From NCBI RefSeq assembly GCF_031143425.1, contig NC_090448.1:528506313-528570312 (forward strand): a stretch of 64,000 bases of DNA, read 5' to 3'. Below the pieces are notes generated by a model. It was not told where the DNA came from, searched no databases, and worked only from the letters and a program-made list of their open reading frames with translations. Shown here piece after piece: positions 52,970-63,970 of this stretch; the stretch's first letter is position 1; each line of letters begins with the position of its first letter. A program made the position numbers and the translations under genes. This DNA is from Pleurodeles waltl. Lineage: Eukaryota; Chordata; Amphibia; Caudata; Salamandridae.

Positions 52970-55900
52970 GTCTAATGATCCATTTTTGTTGAGACACTTG
53001 GTAGAACAATGGTGCCCTGCCCTAGTTGATTATTCAGTGTTGCAGGCAACTATCCTGCGTTAGCCATGGACCACAGTCCAGCAGCCAAAATAGAAGGGGT
53101 GATGCATATGGTGGTAAGAAATCTAAGCCTGAAGATAGTTTAAGTTACAGCCAGGTTGATATACTGGATTCATGAAATGGAGTTATGGCCTCCAAATTTC
53201 TCAATCCAAAATTGCCCCCTGTTTCAGCATACAGTTATCACACTCACTTCTTCTTCGAGCTGTAAGTAGGTTTAATTCCTTGGAATCTTTAAAATATAAA
53301 TCTATTCCCTATACTCAAGGAATCCCTGCCTAACAGCTACATTTTCCTAACCCTCATTAATTTTACTCTTATCCTTGTTTTTTTTTTTTTTTTTTTTGTA
53401 TATTCTCCCATCTACATAGGTTTCACTGGCACTTAATCACTCACATTACTAATGCATTTTGACATGCAGGATGATTCCCGATTCTGTACTTCTTTGTGGT
53501 GCATTGGCATTTAATGTATTGATTGTAATCATATTATGAGAAACCAGAGTAAACACTACAATGAGAGCTGCTGTTGTGTGGGTCATTAAAATGATGTCCG
53601 CCTTTTATTGTTTTTGATACCTGCACAGTCCTGAATATCTTCGAAATTCATGCAATGCTGGTAGGAAAAATGTGTGAAATTTTGCAATTCCTCCCTCTGA
53701 TCTCTGAGTGCAGCCCTCGGAAAAGGAACAGTGCTTAAAATACGTCCGTGCATCTTGATGCTGTTTCACAGTTTGTTTGATGATGTATTATATGAAGTAA
53801 CGTCATGTAGCCTCGTCGAACATTTTTACTTGGGCCTTGAGTCAACATATCCTGGCACATTTGTATCACTGCAGGATTCTTAGCACACTTGTGGATAGAC
53901 GTAATCCCTCAAATTCTGTCCACCTAACAAGACACAGGCATGCTGGGGACGAGGTGGGGTGATTTACTTCTCTATAGAGCCTTGGCTTAAGGGAATTGTT
54001 TTTCGTACATTCACATCATGGTAACTTACTGTTGCAGAAATGATTGCAAAAGCAACGCATAACAATTGTTAACAATAATTTGTATAATTCTAATGAAAGG
54101 CTGTGAGGGATTAATCCTATAAGTTTACTGCGTCAAAAGGCAGAGAAAGGTGTTTCATGGAACTCTTCTGAGGTGAGGAGTCCTAAGTGCTGAACCCTGA
54201 CAGAATGCCCTTCGTGCCAGTATTGTGACCAAAAAGCCATGCACAGCTCTCATTGAGTAGTGAGTCTGCTCTTCTGTTGCTGTTCAGGGGTGTGTACTCT
54301 GTCTACACTGTGTTTGATGTGTACCATGGCTTTTGGAAAGAGTCAGATTTTTTCATAGACACTACCCCCATCAGATCAGATGGCGCTCTTGTGAATAGAC
54401 TGCCTGTTCATGGGTATTTCATTGGTCTTTCAGGCACAACGATGAACCCCGCTGGTCCAGACACAGCAAGACTTTGTTGATCAAGACTACTCATTGACAA
54501 CCCCCTCCTTTCCGCTTCTGTAGGCACCCTGCCCTTATTAGTTTTAGGGTGTCCACAATTCCTCCTAAGCATTAAATTTTTTCCAGTCATGGAAAGTTTA
54601 GCTATTTATTTCATCATGAAGACCTGCAAAGAAAGGATACGCTTCTAAACAGGCATTATTTGATTGCTGCCAGGCTCTGCAGCAATGTACTCAGCCTCTC
54701 ACAGTAATGTGGCTTATTTCATCTAATAGTCCCTGAGCTGAGAAAGTTATTTATGCACCTTTTTTCAATCCCCCTCTGAGGAGAAACTCTCTTACTGTTG
54801 CTTCCGGAGTCCAATAGTCCACCACCTCAAAGACTTAAGTGTCTCTGCCAGAGTCATGGATTTGGCAGCCATCTGGTGGATTGTAATAGAGAATAGTGTT
54901 GCATGCAGCCCTGCGTAAGCTGGTACAATTTTACTGTTTACATTTGTTTGTTTTTCTTCGTCTTACCTTCTTTTATTATTGTAGAATTCAATAAACATAT
55001 GTTTAGAAATTCATTCATGGCCATTAGTTTAACGCTGCCTATCTATAGAGACTGCCTATAAGAATAGACTGCATGTTGCTTTGTTGTTTCTGGATTCTTG
55101 CATTCCCTGTGACTATCATACACCGACCAATATATTCTCCAGCCTTTGCAATGGTGAGGCACAGCTATCAGGACCTATTTCTCTAGCCAATGGTGAAAGC
55201 TTTACTATTTATCCATTTACAGGCAGTGAGTATTCTCTGCAACAACACATGATGCGTGGTGTTACAAAACCGTTATCCTTGATCTCTTCTGTTATGAGTC
55301 TATACTAATAACATTCCTATTCGGGAATCCCTAGACATCCCAAGGATTTGGACGAGGTGGAGTCACTCACATAATGTGACCTGCTTCATCATCGGCCACC
55401 TCGTCCCACCCTGGTAGGACAATACTACAACGGCGGACTCGACCTCCAATGGGGCTCTTTTGAGGGAGTTCTTAGATATTATCTAACTGGACAGATAACT
55501 CTGGTCCAGATTCAGTTTAAAAATCTCAGGATAAACTACAAAATTGTCCTTTTTATTACTCCGGTATCCTCAATAAGATTAAAATAACACCCTAAGGGTA
55601 TTAGGGTGGGGTCTTGGAAGGGTATTATGCCCAATTATACCCCTAAATAATTTCCTGCTGACATGTCTCTGCCCATCTGTGGGTAGCCTAAAAAGGTCTT
55701 GGGCATTCCTCAGGGCTTAAATATGGAACCTTCATCCAAATAATTACTTTGGCAAGGTCGAGACATATTAATTCAAGTGTTTGACCTACCTTACACATTT
55801 TGCTAGTGATGGTAGAACCCCCCCCCCCCGTCAGACAAAAAATAAGGATAAAAAATAGTAAGGGTGAGAGATTTAATAATTAATATTTCAATAGCCCGAC

Positions 55901-56660
55901 TATCAGGTAGAAATAATTAGATGACCCCTTTAATTTTCTTTTGGGGGGGGGGTCATAGTGGATTATTTATCAAATAGGTGATGGCACACATGATAAAAGG
56001 CACACACACACATGCATGCATGGCACAAGTGAGAAAACACACACATGAATGACAGATAACATACTATTTATGTGGTGTATATTTGATTAGGCGAAAATAC
56101 CTATTTCATTTTGGTCTACTCGCCTCCCGTCTGTCCAGAGGGGGGGTGTCCTGTAGTCACACTCTAGACACAATATCAAAAGCAACGATTATAGTGAGCT
56201 CTGACAAAGGTAACTGCTTACTATTCTAAGCGATGTAGCTCATGTTCCTCTGGATGTTAATGTTATATTAAACAAAGTTGTTACTATTAATAAGGTTGTT
56301 ACTGAGTCTGCGTGGCGCCCCTCCCTGATTCATGTCGAGTTTTATTCTAGGGCTGAAGAACATAATCCAGACTACAAGAGAGATTGCATATATCTGTTAC
56401 AGTGAGAAAACAACTTTATGCTGCATATAATATTGCCCAAATACTATAGATTTTGTCACTACTTTTATGATCTCCCAGTAATCAGTGTGGCCCCCTCCTG
56501 TACTGCCCATTGCGAAGTACTTACTTTGTCATGCAGAAGCCCCCGCAAATTACCTGCACCAGCTGGTAAACTGAGGCCAGCGTGGCACTTCATCAAGCAT
56601 CAATGTTCTGCCTTTGTGTTCCATAGTGAGTATACTCTACCGATTTAAATATCCTAAAAG
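52970..56660. other. Unassigned 3.7-kb stretch
   Basis: No gene or element could be supported. Local features: an oligo-T tract at 53378-53397; C run at 55809-55819; G run at 55944-55952; CA-rich microsatellite-like sequence near 55983-56046 (ACACACACATGCATGCATGG). Frames of up to 76 codons have no motif. Confidence 0.4.
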
Positions 56661-56661
56661 C

Positions 56662-57553
56662 ACTAACAGAATTGCAGGGGCGATTCCGGTGTGGACTGGC
56701 GGCTTGGGTTGCGAGCATAACCCAGATCAGTGCCTTAGTGGAACATTGAAGAGCTGATACTCAGGAAGCGAAAACTGCTTCCTGAGCCCAAGAGGTCAAA
56801 AGGGGAAACAGGCAGAACAAAGAGATAGAGAAGACGGTGACCTGGCAGGAAGCGAAAGGAAGGAGACGGTGGAACCTGGGATGCATGGCAAAGAAGTAGC
56901 GGGACCCGAGATGGGGGAAAGACAGGAGCACAACGAGGCGGAATCTAAGGTCGACGGGTTAGTGATACCAGAGCCGGCTTGGAGAGCAGAAAGAGGAGGT
57001 GTCCAGACCAGCGACCACGCTACATTCCTGGAGGAGCGTGGTTGGACAAGTTACGGTCCTTCTAGCATAAAGACATGACTAAAAAGGGCGGGGAGGGTGA
57101 TGAAGAGGAGAGGTGGGGTGAAAATACCTTAAGGGTGGCACTTTTGGTTTCCAAGGGATGAGACGCTATCAAGATCACGTACGCACAGTGCAACCCCATG
57201 GTTTTCAACCCACAATTAGTTTGAGACCCCACCCTTCCCTCACGAGTACTCCCCCATTTCCCATCCCGATATCCCTAAACATTTAAACACCTACCTGATC
57301 AAGGATCCTTGTTGTCTTTCGCTCTTCCTCTGAGGTTGACTGGCGGGAGTAAAGCGGGTGCACCAGAGTACATCTTCCAGCCTAAGAAACAAGACAAGAG
57401 GAGGAAATGACTGCCTGTGTTCAGACGACTACACAGACAATGAGATAAAATAAGGACCTTAAAGTGACACACAACTCTAAAAAGGCAAATAAAGGAACAG
57501 CAGTAACCCTAACCAGTCTGGCTACCTGTTCTTTAAGGGTACAACCCACCACA
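56662..57553 (+). repeat. 5' LTR of the Gmr1-like element
   Basis: The start aligns with that of the second LTR at 60401 (GAATTGCAG..GCGATTCCGG against GAATTGCAG..GCAATTCCGG, then GGTTGCGAG.ATAACCC). It ends ..CCCACCACA, directly before AG and a primer-binding site TGGTGTCAGAAGTGG (57556-57570), complementary to the 3' end of tRNA-Leu (..CCACTTCTGACACCA). Beyond the first 100-150 bases it hardly matches the other LTR, so the two do not look like a pair from one insertion. Confidence 0.6.
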
Positions 57554-57555
57554 AG

Positions 57556-57570
57556 TGGTGTCAGAAGTGG
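57556..57570 (+). promoter_or_regulatory. Primer-binding site, tRNA-Leu type
   Basis: TGGTGTCAGAAGTGG follows the LTR by two bases. It is the complement of the tRNA-Leu 3' end plus CCA and would prime minus-strand synthesis. Confidence 0.7.
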
Positions 57571-57764
57571 ATATTAAGGGTCCTGGAAGCCCTTATCCGC
57601 TATCTCCATGGAGTCCGACACTACCCACTGGATCATCCTCCTGGGAGTTTTCGGGCATGTCAGTGGGAAGATTCCACACTCTAAAACACCTGGGTGAAGG
57701 TCATCTCAGAGGTCCCAGAGAAGGTAGAAATATTCTTTACGATCAAAAGGGGGGTTGCTGTACA

Positions 57765-58860
57765 AGAATGCAAAAAGCTCCTATAACTCACAAACCCAAC
57801 TGATAGTGCCAGCTCTTTATAGACCCCAAGTCCTACACCTATCCCACAGCAAAAGGTGGGGGACATTATGGCTGGGAAAAGACGGAGACATACCTCCTCA
57901 GCCGTGTCTATTGGTCTTTTCCGATATCCGATGATTTTGTGCATCTTGCAGGCGATGTCAACTTACTAATACTCTACAACTCCCCAAAGCCCCATTGTAT
58001 CCCCTACCAATTATTGTTATCCCGTTTTCCAGGGTAGGTATGGATTTGGTAGGTCCATTACTCTCTTTCTCCTGGGGATACCGATACATTTTGGTACTCG
58101 ATTATGCAACTAGAGGAGGCTATTCTGCTTAAAAACATGACTTCTTGATTGGTGGCACAAGCCATGATTGAATTATTTTCTAGAGTCAGATTTCTTAAGG
58201 AATTACTGACCGTTCAACGTACCCCCTTCATGTCGAAACTAATGAGCCAAATATGTTTCTTGCTAGGTATTAAACAACTAAGAACATCTGCATTTCATCC
58301 CCAGACTGATTGCTTCATAGAGAGATATAATCAAACTATTAAATCACTATTAAAGAAAACCATTTCTGACGCTGGTTAAGATTGGGACAAAAAACTACTT
58401 ATCTGCCTCTATGCTATTTGCACGCATACTCAGTCTTCCACCGGCCATAGTCCTTTCAAACTGGTCTTTGGACGACAACATAGAACTCTCTTAAATAAGG
58501 CTGCGGAACATTGGGAACAGGAGGAGAATGAGGGCAGGAACCTACTGGAGTATGCCTATAACCTTAAAGAGAAAATCTACCCTCTTTATGGGCAGAGGTC
58601 CGAAGCCAGATGGAGACAACCCAAAAGAGACAAAAACACTATTATGACCAGAGCAGTAAATTACGGGAACTCCAAGTCAGTAGTAAAGTACTCATACTGC
58701 TCCCTTCTCCTCAGATAATAAACTCCCCGCAAAATGGCAAGGACTCTATAGCCTGATAGAAAGAGTGTCACCTATCGCTTACAGAGTAGCAGTGCCCCAT
58801 GTAAGGAACAAATGAACAGATATACCACATCAATTTACTAAAAGAGTGGAAGGAGACATA
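57765..58860 (+). pseudogene. Integrase, zinc-binding to C-terminal part
   Basis: A HLSH pair (57835-57846) and CASCRRC (57939-57959) form the zinc-binding domain. The core begins GMDLVGPLLSF with the first catalytic Asp (58042-58044). The second Asp box, normally TDxGxPF, reads TVQRTPF, so that Asp is replaced by Val. HPQTD..IERYNQ holds the Glu (about 58320). The C-terminal part has PAKWQGLYSLIERVSP and YRVAVPHVR. Stops at several places. It would have inserted the DNA copy into the genome; dead by catalytic loss and stops. Confidence 0.75.
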
Positions 58861-58883
58861 CAACCACTTGTGTACACACCCTT

Positions 58884-59700
58884 GTGTCCTTAGCAACCAG
58901 CAGCCACTCTCTCGAAATACAATTTCCCAAAACAACTCTTGAAGTGAAAGAACGCTTACCTGATATAAATGACAATTTTACAGAGGAACAAAGGAAACAA
59001 GTATTAAACTTGGTAGACCACTATAGTGACGTATTTTCCACAACCTCAAGGCCAATGCCACTCGCTCAACATCATATTCACACAGAACAGGGAAAACGTA
59101 TTCGCTTAAAACCCTATCGCATTCCTGAGGCTCGCTGAATAGCAGTAGAGGATGAGGTAAACAAAATGATAGAAGGTGCTATCATAGAACCTTCTACAAG
59201 TCCATGGTGTTCCCCAATCGTACTGGTCCCAAAGCCGTATGCCACTATCTGGTTCTGTATAGACTTTTGTCAATTAAATATCATGTCTGCCTTTGATACC
59301 TATCCCATGCCCAGGGTGGATGAAATTATCAAACAATTAGGATCGGCAAGGTACCTCACCATCATAGTTCTCACAAAGGGATATTGGTAAAGACCTTTGT
59401 CCCTGAAGACTGAAAAAAAATGCTTTTTCAACTCCACACCTGCATTTCACTGAATATAAGAGCTTTTGTATGTTAACAGAAGAGGGTTTTGGGGGATTGG
59501 GCAAGATCACCCCTGGTATTGCTAACTTGGCTTATTTTTTCAATGTGTTTTATGGTTTTTATTAACTAATAAAGTATTTTTATACTAATAATACACTCCG
59601 TCTGGTCTTTACCATTTCAAAGTGATGCCTTTCAGGTTTCATTCCTCACTTTGCTGATAAGGCGCCCCCTCTCATCAGTCCTTTGCAAGCCAAAAGTCTC
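58884..59700 (+). pseudogene. Reverse transcriptase, interrupted
   Basis: Starts with an intact 84-codon piece containing ..HHIHTEQGKRIRLKPYRIPE, the usual lead-in to gypsy-type RT. After a stop come MIEGAIIEPSTSPWCSPIVL and ..YPMPRVDEII. The motif-A box reads LTIIVLTKGYW, with Val where the catalytic Asp should be. About 140 bases of unrelated AT-rich sequence (59460-59600) then interrupt it, before YHFKVMPFRF of motif B. The YxDD catalytic loop was not found. Confidence 0.72.
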
Positions 59701-59759
59701 AACAAAACAACTTCCCTAACGTCCCAACAAAAGGATGGTTTTAACATTAAGGACATTAT

Positions 59760-59949
59760 GGGGGTTATTCTAACTTTGGAGGAGTGTTAATCCGTCCAAA
59801 AAGTGACGGTAAAGTGACGGATATACCACCAGCCGTATTACGAGTTCCATAGGATATAATGGACTTGTAATACGGCTGGTGGTAAATCCGTCACTTTTCC
59901 ATCACTTTTGGGACGGATTACCACCTCCTCCAAAGTTAGAATAACCCCC
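59760..59949. mobile_element. Foldback MITE, 190 bp, inside the retroelement
   Basis: The two halves are near-perfect inverse copies over almost the full length: GGGGGTTATTCTAACTTTGG at the left against its exact complement at the right, with the centre near GGATATAATGG. TAT flanks both sides. It lies between the RT and RNase H remnants, so it inserted after the retroelement. Confidence 0.85.
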
Positions 59950-59989
59950 TATATGTACTAATCCGGTTCTATGCTGTCCGGATTTTTCT

Positions 59990-60385
59990 AAACCTTTTAT
60001 CCTACAGACAGACCCTCTAATCTAGGATTGGGAGCTGTTCTACTACAGCTGGACAACCAAAATGAACTCCACTCAGTAGTATATATGTCGTAAACTGTTA
60101 ACCCGAGAAAAGCGCTACTCGACCATAGAGCAGGAATGTTTATGTATCAAATAGTCAATCAAAGCTCTTCAATACTATTTGTTGGGATGATTCTTGACTG
60201 TACTCACAGATCACGCACATTTGACATGGCTTTCGCATAACAAAGACACTAATCCCAGAATTCTATGCTGGTTTCTAGCACTAAAACTCTTTTCCTTTCA
60301 GACAATCCATCTCCCAGGGAAGCTTCAAATCACATCGGACTACCTGTCTCGGATACCGGGACCCACGTGGTTCGATTGGCCATGA
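59990..60385 (+). pseudogene. RNase H domain, last part of pol
   Basis: LGLGAVLLQ (after the first catalytic Asp region), YSTIEQECLC-like sequence in a shifted frame, then LTVLTDHAHLTWLSHNKD and the end LQITSDYLSR typical of gypsy RNase H. Several frameshifts; ends just before the polypurine tract. Confidence 0.65.
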
Positions 60386-60386
60386 C

Positions 60387-60397
60387 AAGAAGGGGAG
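60387..60397 (+). promoter_or_regulatory. Polypurine tract
   Basis: AAGAAGGGGAG ends three bases before the LTR start TGTAACGG at 60401, where plus-strand DNA synthesis would be primed. Confidence 0.65.
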
Positions 60398-60400
60398 TCA

Positions 60401-61498
60401 TGTAACGGAATTGCAGAGGCAATTCCGGCATGGACAGGCAGCTCGGGTTGCGAGTATAACCCTATAACAGGATAGACGAGTGCCGAGGGGCACCTCAAGA
60501 AGTGACCCACGTTCCATCACGCACGCCAACCCGGAAGAAGAGGGTTGTTGTGGCACGATGGAAGGAGAGAGAGGCGACACAAGGAAGTCGGGGCAGGAAG
60601 GCAGACAGGACCGAAAAAACAACAAGGATGGCGTGGAGGTCAGGGAATTGTTGAAGGCAGCAGGCAGCGAGAGGACAAAGGAGAGCGGCGAGGAATCTGG
60701 GGAGGCCAAAAGGGCTCGAGAAACGGAGTTCCCAGCCGAAGACGAGCAGACTCCCAAGGACGCTGAAATCACCCACCACGTCCCACGAGGGACGTGGCTA
60801 ATGCAGGTACAGGCTTACTTTCAAAACCCGAGTACCTATTTTGGAAATGGAAAGGGGAAGGGGGGGAGCCTGAAAGAAATATAGCAAAAGAGGGAGAGCA
60901 CCAAAGTACTCGTGGACCCTTCCCCTTTGCATGACAGGGGAGAAAAAACAATAATGCCTCTATAGAGGAGAACAGAGGCAATATATGTTTTTTTTTTTTT
61001 CTCTTTCCTTTCACAACCACATTACACACCAGAGCACTTAGGGCACATAAGAGAAGAATAAGAAAATGTCCACTATTATGCACCTTTAGCCATGGACCAC
61101 ACTGGCCCTTACTTCTTCCTTCTCCCTCCCCCTCCCACCAGGTATGATTAGTCCTCGACAATAGAATAACTTTACTTACCTACTCCCTCTTATTCCCTGC
61201 TTTTCCTGCTTGTGCTCATCCTTTTGGGGGAACATCACATCCGGAAATGGAGGCATACCTACAAAGAGAAAAAGAAACAACAAGAACTCAAAAGTCCCAG
61301 CAAAAAGACTACGAGAAAAAGAAAAGAAAACGGAAGAAGAGAGAGACAGACAAAAAGGAAGAAAAAAGTTAACAAAAGTACTCGAATAGAAACACAGTCA
61401 ATAGAAGAATATATTATCATACTAAAATAAGGAGTCATACAACAGTTTTGTTTTTATATTATACCACGTGAGCATAAGCCCTACACATACCCACGATA
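60401..61498 (+). repeat. Second LTR, shared between pol remnant and downstream gag
   Basis: Starts TGTAACGGAATTGCAG right after the polypurine tract. The 3' edge is close to 61498, just before a second primer-binding site (61502). GC-rich first half, purine-rich AAAGAGAAAAAG tract at 61261-61345. About 200 bases longer than the first LTR and similar to it only at the start. The exact 3' end lacks a clean CA. Confidence 0.6.
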
Positions 61499-61501
61499 TA
61501 T

Positions 61502-61519
61502 TGGTGTCAGAAGTGGGAT
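61502..61519 (+). promoter_or_regulatory. Primer-binding site, tRNA-Leu type
   Basis: TGGTGTCAGAAGTGGGAT is an 18-base complement of the tRNA-Leu 3' end, longer than the match at 57556. Confidence 0.75.
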
Positions 61520-61545
61520 TTATTCCCTATAACTTGATTGGGAAT

Positions 61546-62600
61546 ATGGAGACAAAACCCTCCCTTGAAGATATGATCCACCAACTCGCAGAAGGACAAA
61601 GACATGTACAGATGGTGTGGGAGGAACAAGTACGGGAAGCCCGCAATGATAGAGTGACCTTGCAGACCGCGTTAAAAAGTCAGGCTACAATAATGGCCAA
61701 CAATCAATTTGCACATGAAACCGCTCTTCAAAAATTAACTGACACTATTGCTACCACTAGAGTCCATCCTAACGTACCTAGTTCCGTACTACAAAGGTTT
61801 CAAGAAGGGAAAGACCCCAATGCTTTTTTCACAAATTTTAAAAGGGTCGCGTCATCCGCCAACTGGCCGCAAGACAGATGGGGTCAATACGTAGCCACCC
61901 TATTGACAGGAACTTTACAAGCTCCCTACCAGGCTGTAAATCCAGGAGGTACAACACCATGTACTGAGGAAAAGAAGGCTATTTTAGAAAGAGTGGGTTA
62001 TGATACAGAGTATTACTGTATAAAATTCCGGAAGACAAAGGATTCCCATGGAGAACTGCTGAGCTCTTTATTATAGGGTAAAGGATTTAGGATTAAAATG
62101 GTTGAGTCCAATTGGACCAAATAGAGGCAAAGTTATACAAATAATACTGTCAGAACAGTTTTTAGAAGCCTTACCATTGCAAACTTGCAACTGGATAAAA
62201 CAACACCTCAATGTCACCACAACCACAGCCATACATTTAGCCTGTGCATTTCATAGAGCTCCAGACTTTAGAATAAGTCCCCAAAAAGGACAGACCCCTG
62301 GAGGAAGAACCACTATCCCCTGTTCCAAACCACGAATAATGAGAAATACAGAAGATTTCCCTAGTACTCACATACCGGATAGAGAACTAACCAAGCACCC
62401 CAATGTTATAGCTGTGCAGAATGGGGGCATTTCGCTCGTAATTGTCCCCATATAATTATCCAAGCCAGAACCGATGGAAATAGGTGTTACCAGAGAAAGG
62501 GTACGCTGTATAGCCCGAGGGATATCCCAATACACGAAAGACATGCTAGTCAACCAGAAACATACTAGAGTATTGGTGGACTCTGGATGTAGCTAATCAG
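61546..62600 (+). pseudogene. Gag with zinc knuckle, then protease start; truncated
   Basis: A gag-like frame starts at ATG 61546 (METKPSLEDMIHQLAEG) and runs to a TAG at 62074-62076. It contains a capsid-like part (SVLQRFQEGKDPNAFFTNF). It continues in other frames to a zinc knuckle CYSCAEWGHFARNC (CX2CX4HX4C, 62404-62445), and then VLVDSGCS, the active-site triad region of the protease (Asp codon 62579-62581). A TAA follows at 62594 and a Harbinger element at 62618 removes the rest. Role: virion-like particle and its processing protease. This gag belongs to the unit to the right of the second LTR. Confidence 0.75.
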
Positions 62601-62945
62601 GGGTTAATGGAGACTTAGGCCCTCATTCTGACCTTGGCGGTCGGCGGAGAGGCGGCGGTCGGACCGCGAACAGACCAGCGGTATTAAAAATGGCATTCTG
62701 ACCCTGGCGGGAACCGCCAACACAGCCCGCCAACTTAACACTCCGACCGCCACAGCGGTACAAACAAACAGCGCGGCGGTTCCCGCCAACAGCCCGGCGG
62801 CAGACAAAGTACCGCCCACCCTATTACGACCCACCAATCTGCCACCTTTTCCGGGGCGGGAGCACCGCCGATAAGAACACGGCGGAAACAGACTACGAAC
62901 GGGAAAACGCTCACCTCTACGCACTCCACGCGAGATTCCGGCAGT

Positions 62946-63028
62946 ATGGAGCCAGAGTTACAGGTCATCCCCGCACTCCTATTCCTCCTCATATACCAGG
63001 AGCACGCCCGGCGGCGCGGAAGACATCG
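62946..63028 (+). CDS. Possible first coding exon in the Harbinger element
   Basis: ATG 62946 opens a frame MEPELQVIPALLFLLIYQEH followed by an Arg-rich RRRGRRHR stretch and then GTGAGT at 63029, a consensus splice donor. A hydrophobic-then-Arg-rich start is plausible for a Harbinger-encoded protein, but I cannot name it. A polypyrimidine/AC-rich stretch and CCACAG (63121-63126) could be an acceptor. Weak: short, no family motif. Confidence 0.3.
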
Positions 63029-63477
63029 GTGAGTACTGCACCTACGACACAGGGGAGGGAAAAGATTACCGGCACACACCCACCCACCCACACCCACTAC
63101 AACACACACATCAATGCATTCCCACAGATCACTGTCACAACCTACAAACCACCCCCCTCCGAAATAATGCAAAGACCAAAAGAAGAGATCATAAACGGCC
63201 AGATATATTGAAATATGGACACCAGTAATCCAAATAAATAAATAAACTATGTACAAAATATATACAGCTACTAAATGTAGTCCAACCACTGTCCGTGGAT
63301 CACAGGGGTCCTGTGCAAAGGGGCAAGGCCCAGTCCCACGACAAGAACTCCACGGAGAGAACACTGCAGGGGCATCAGAAAGAAAATAGGACAGGCACCT
63401 CAGGGGGAAGGGAAGGGGGGGCACCTCAGCCACTTGAGTACACGACGCCAGATCCACGAGGGGACTCCATGACCACT

Positions 63478-63970
63478 GGCCCATCCTGGGGAGTGCAAAG
63501 CCACAGTCCATACAGTCCATACAGTGGGTGGCCTGCCCACTGGGCCATCCTGGGGAGAGCAAAGCCACAGTCCATACAGTCCATACAGTGGGTGGCCTGC
63601 CCACTGGGCCATCCTGGGGAGAGCAAAGCCACAGTCCATACAGTCCATACAGTGGGTGGCCTGCCCACTGGGCCATCCTGGGGAGAGCAAAGCCACAGTC
63701 CATACAGTCCATACAGTGGGTGGCCTGCCCACTGGGCCATCCTGGGGAGAGCAAAGCCACAGTCCATACAGTCCATACAGTGGGTGGCCTGCCCACTGGG
63801 CCATCCTGGGGAGAGCAAAGCCACAGTCCATACAGTCCATACAGTGGGTGGCCTGCCCACTGGGCCATCCTGGGGAGAGCAAAGCCACAGTCCATACAGT
63901 CCATACAGTGGGTGGCCTGCCCACTGGGCCATCCTGGGGAGAGCAAAGCCACAGTCCATACAGTCCATAA
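63478..63970. repeat. 64-bp tandem repeat, eight copies
   Basis: GGGCCATCCTGGGGAGAGC starts copies at 63542, 63606, 63670, 63734, 63798, 63862 and 63926, exactly 64 bases apart; a variant first copy starts at 63478 (GGCCCATCCTGGGGAGTGC). Each contains AGTCCATAC twice in tandem. The middle copies are identical by eye. All three minus-strand frames are open, giving a spurious 405-codon reading frame. Confidence 0.95.

Larger units (their letters stand above)
57571..60385 (+). mobile_element. Ty3/gypsy-type pol with integrase before RT (Gmr1-like order), decayed
   Basis: Domain order on the plus strand: integrase zinc-binding and core (57765-58380), integrase C-terminal part (to about 58860), reverse transcriptase (58884-59700), RNase H (59990-60385), then polypurine tract and LTR. 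Normal Ty3/gypsy order is RT-RNase H-integrase; the reverse order is described for Gmr1-like elements of deuterostomes. Gag and protease are deleted between the leader and integrase. Many stops and frameshifts; not functional. Confidence 0.72.

Noticed and set aside
62735..63952. A 405-codon minus-strand frame
   Set aside because: Most of it is the 64-bp tandem repeat read in three phases; the remainder has no family motif. It is open because the repeat lacks stops, not because it is a gene.
63524..63970. A 148-codon plus-strand frame and a CRISPR-like look of regular repeats
   Set aside because: Repeats abut with no unique spacers and lie in eukaryotic transposon DNA, so it is a minisatellite, not a CRISPR array or gene.
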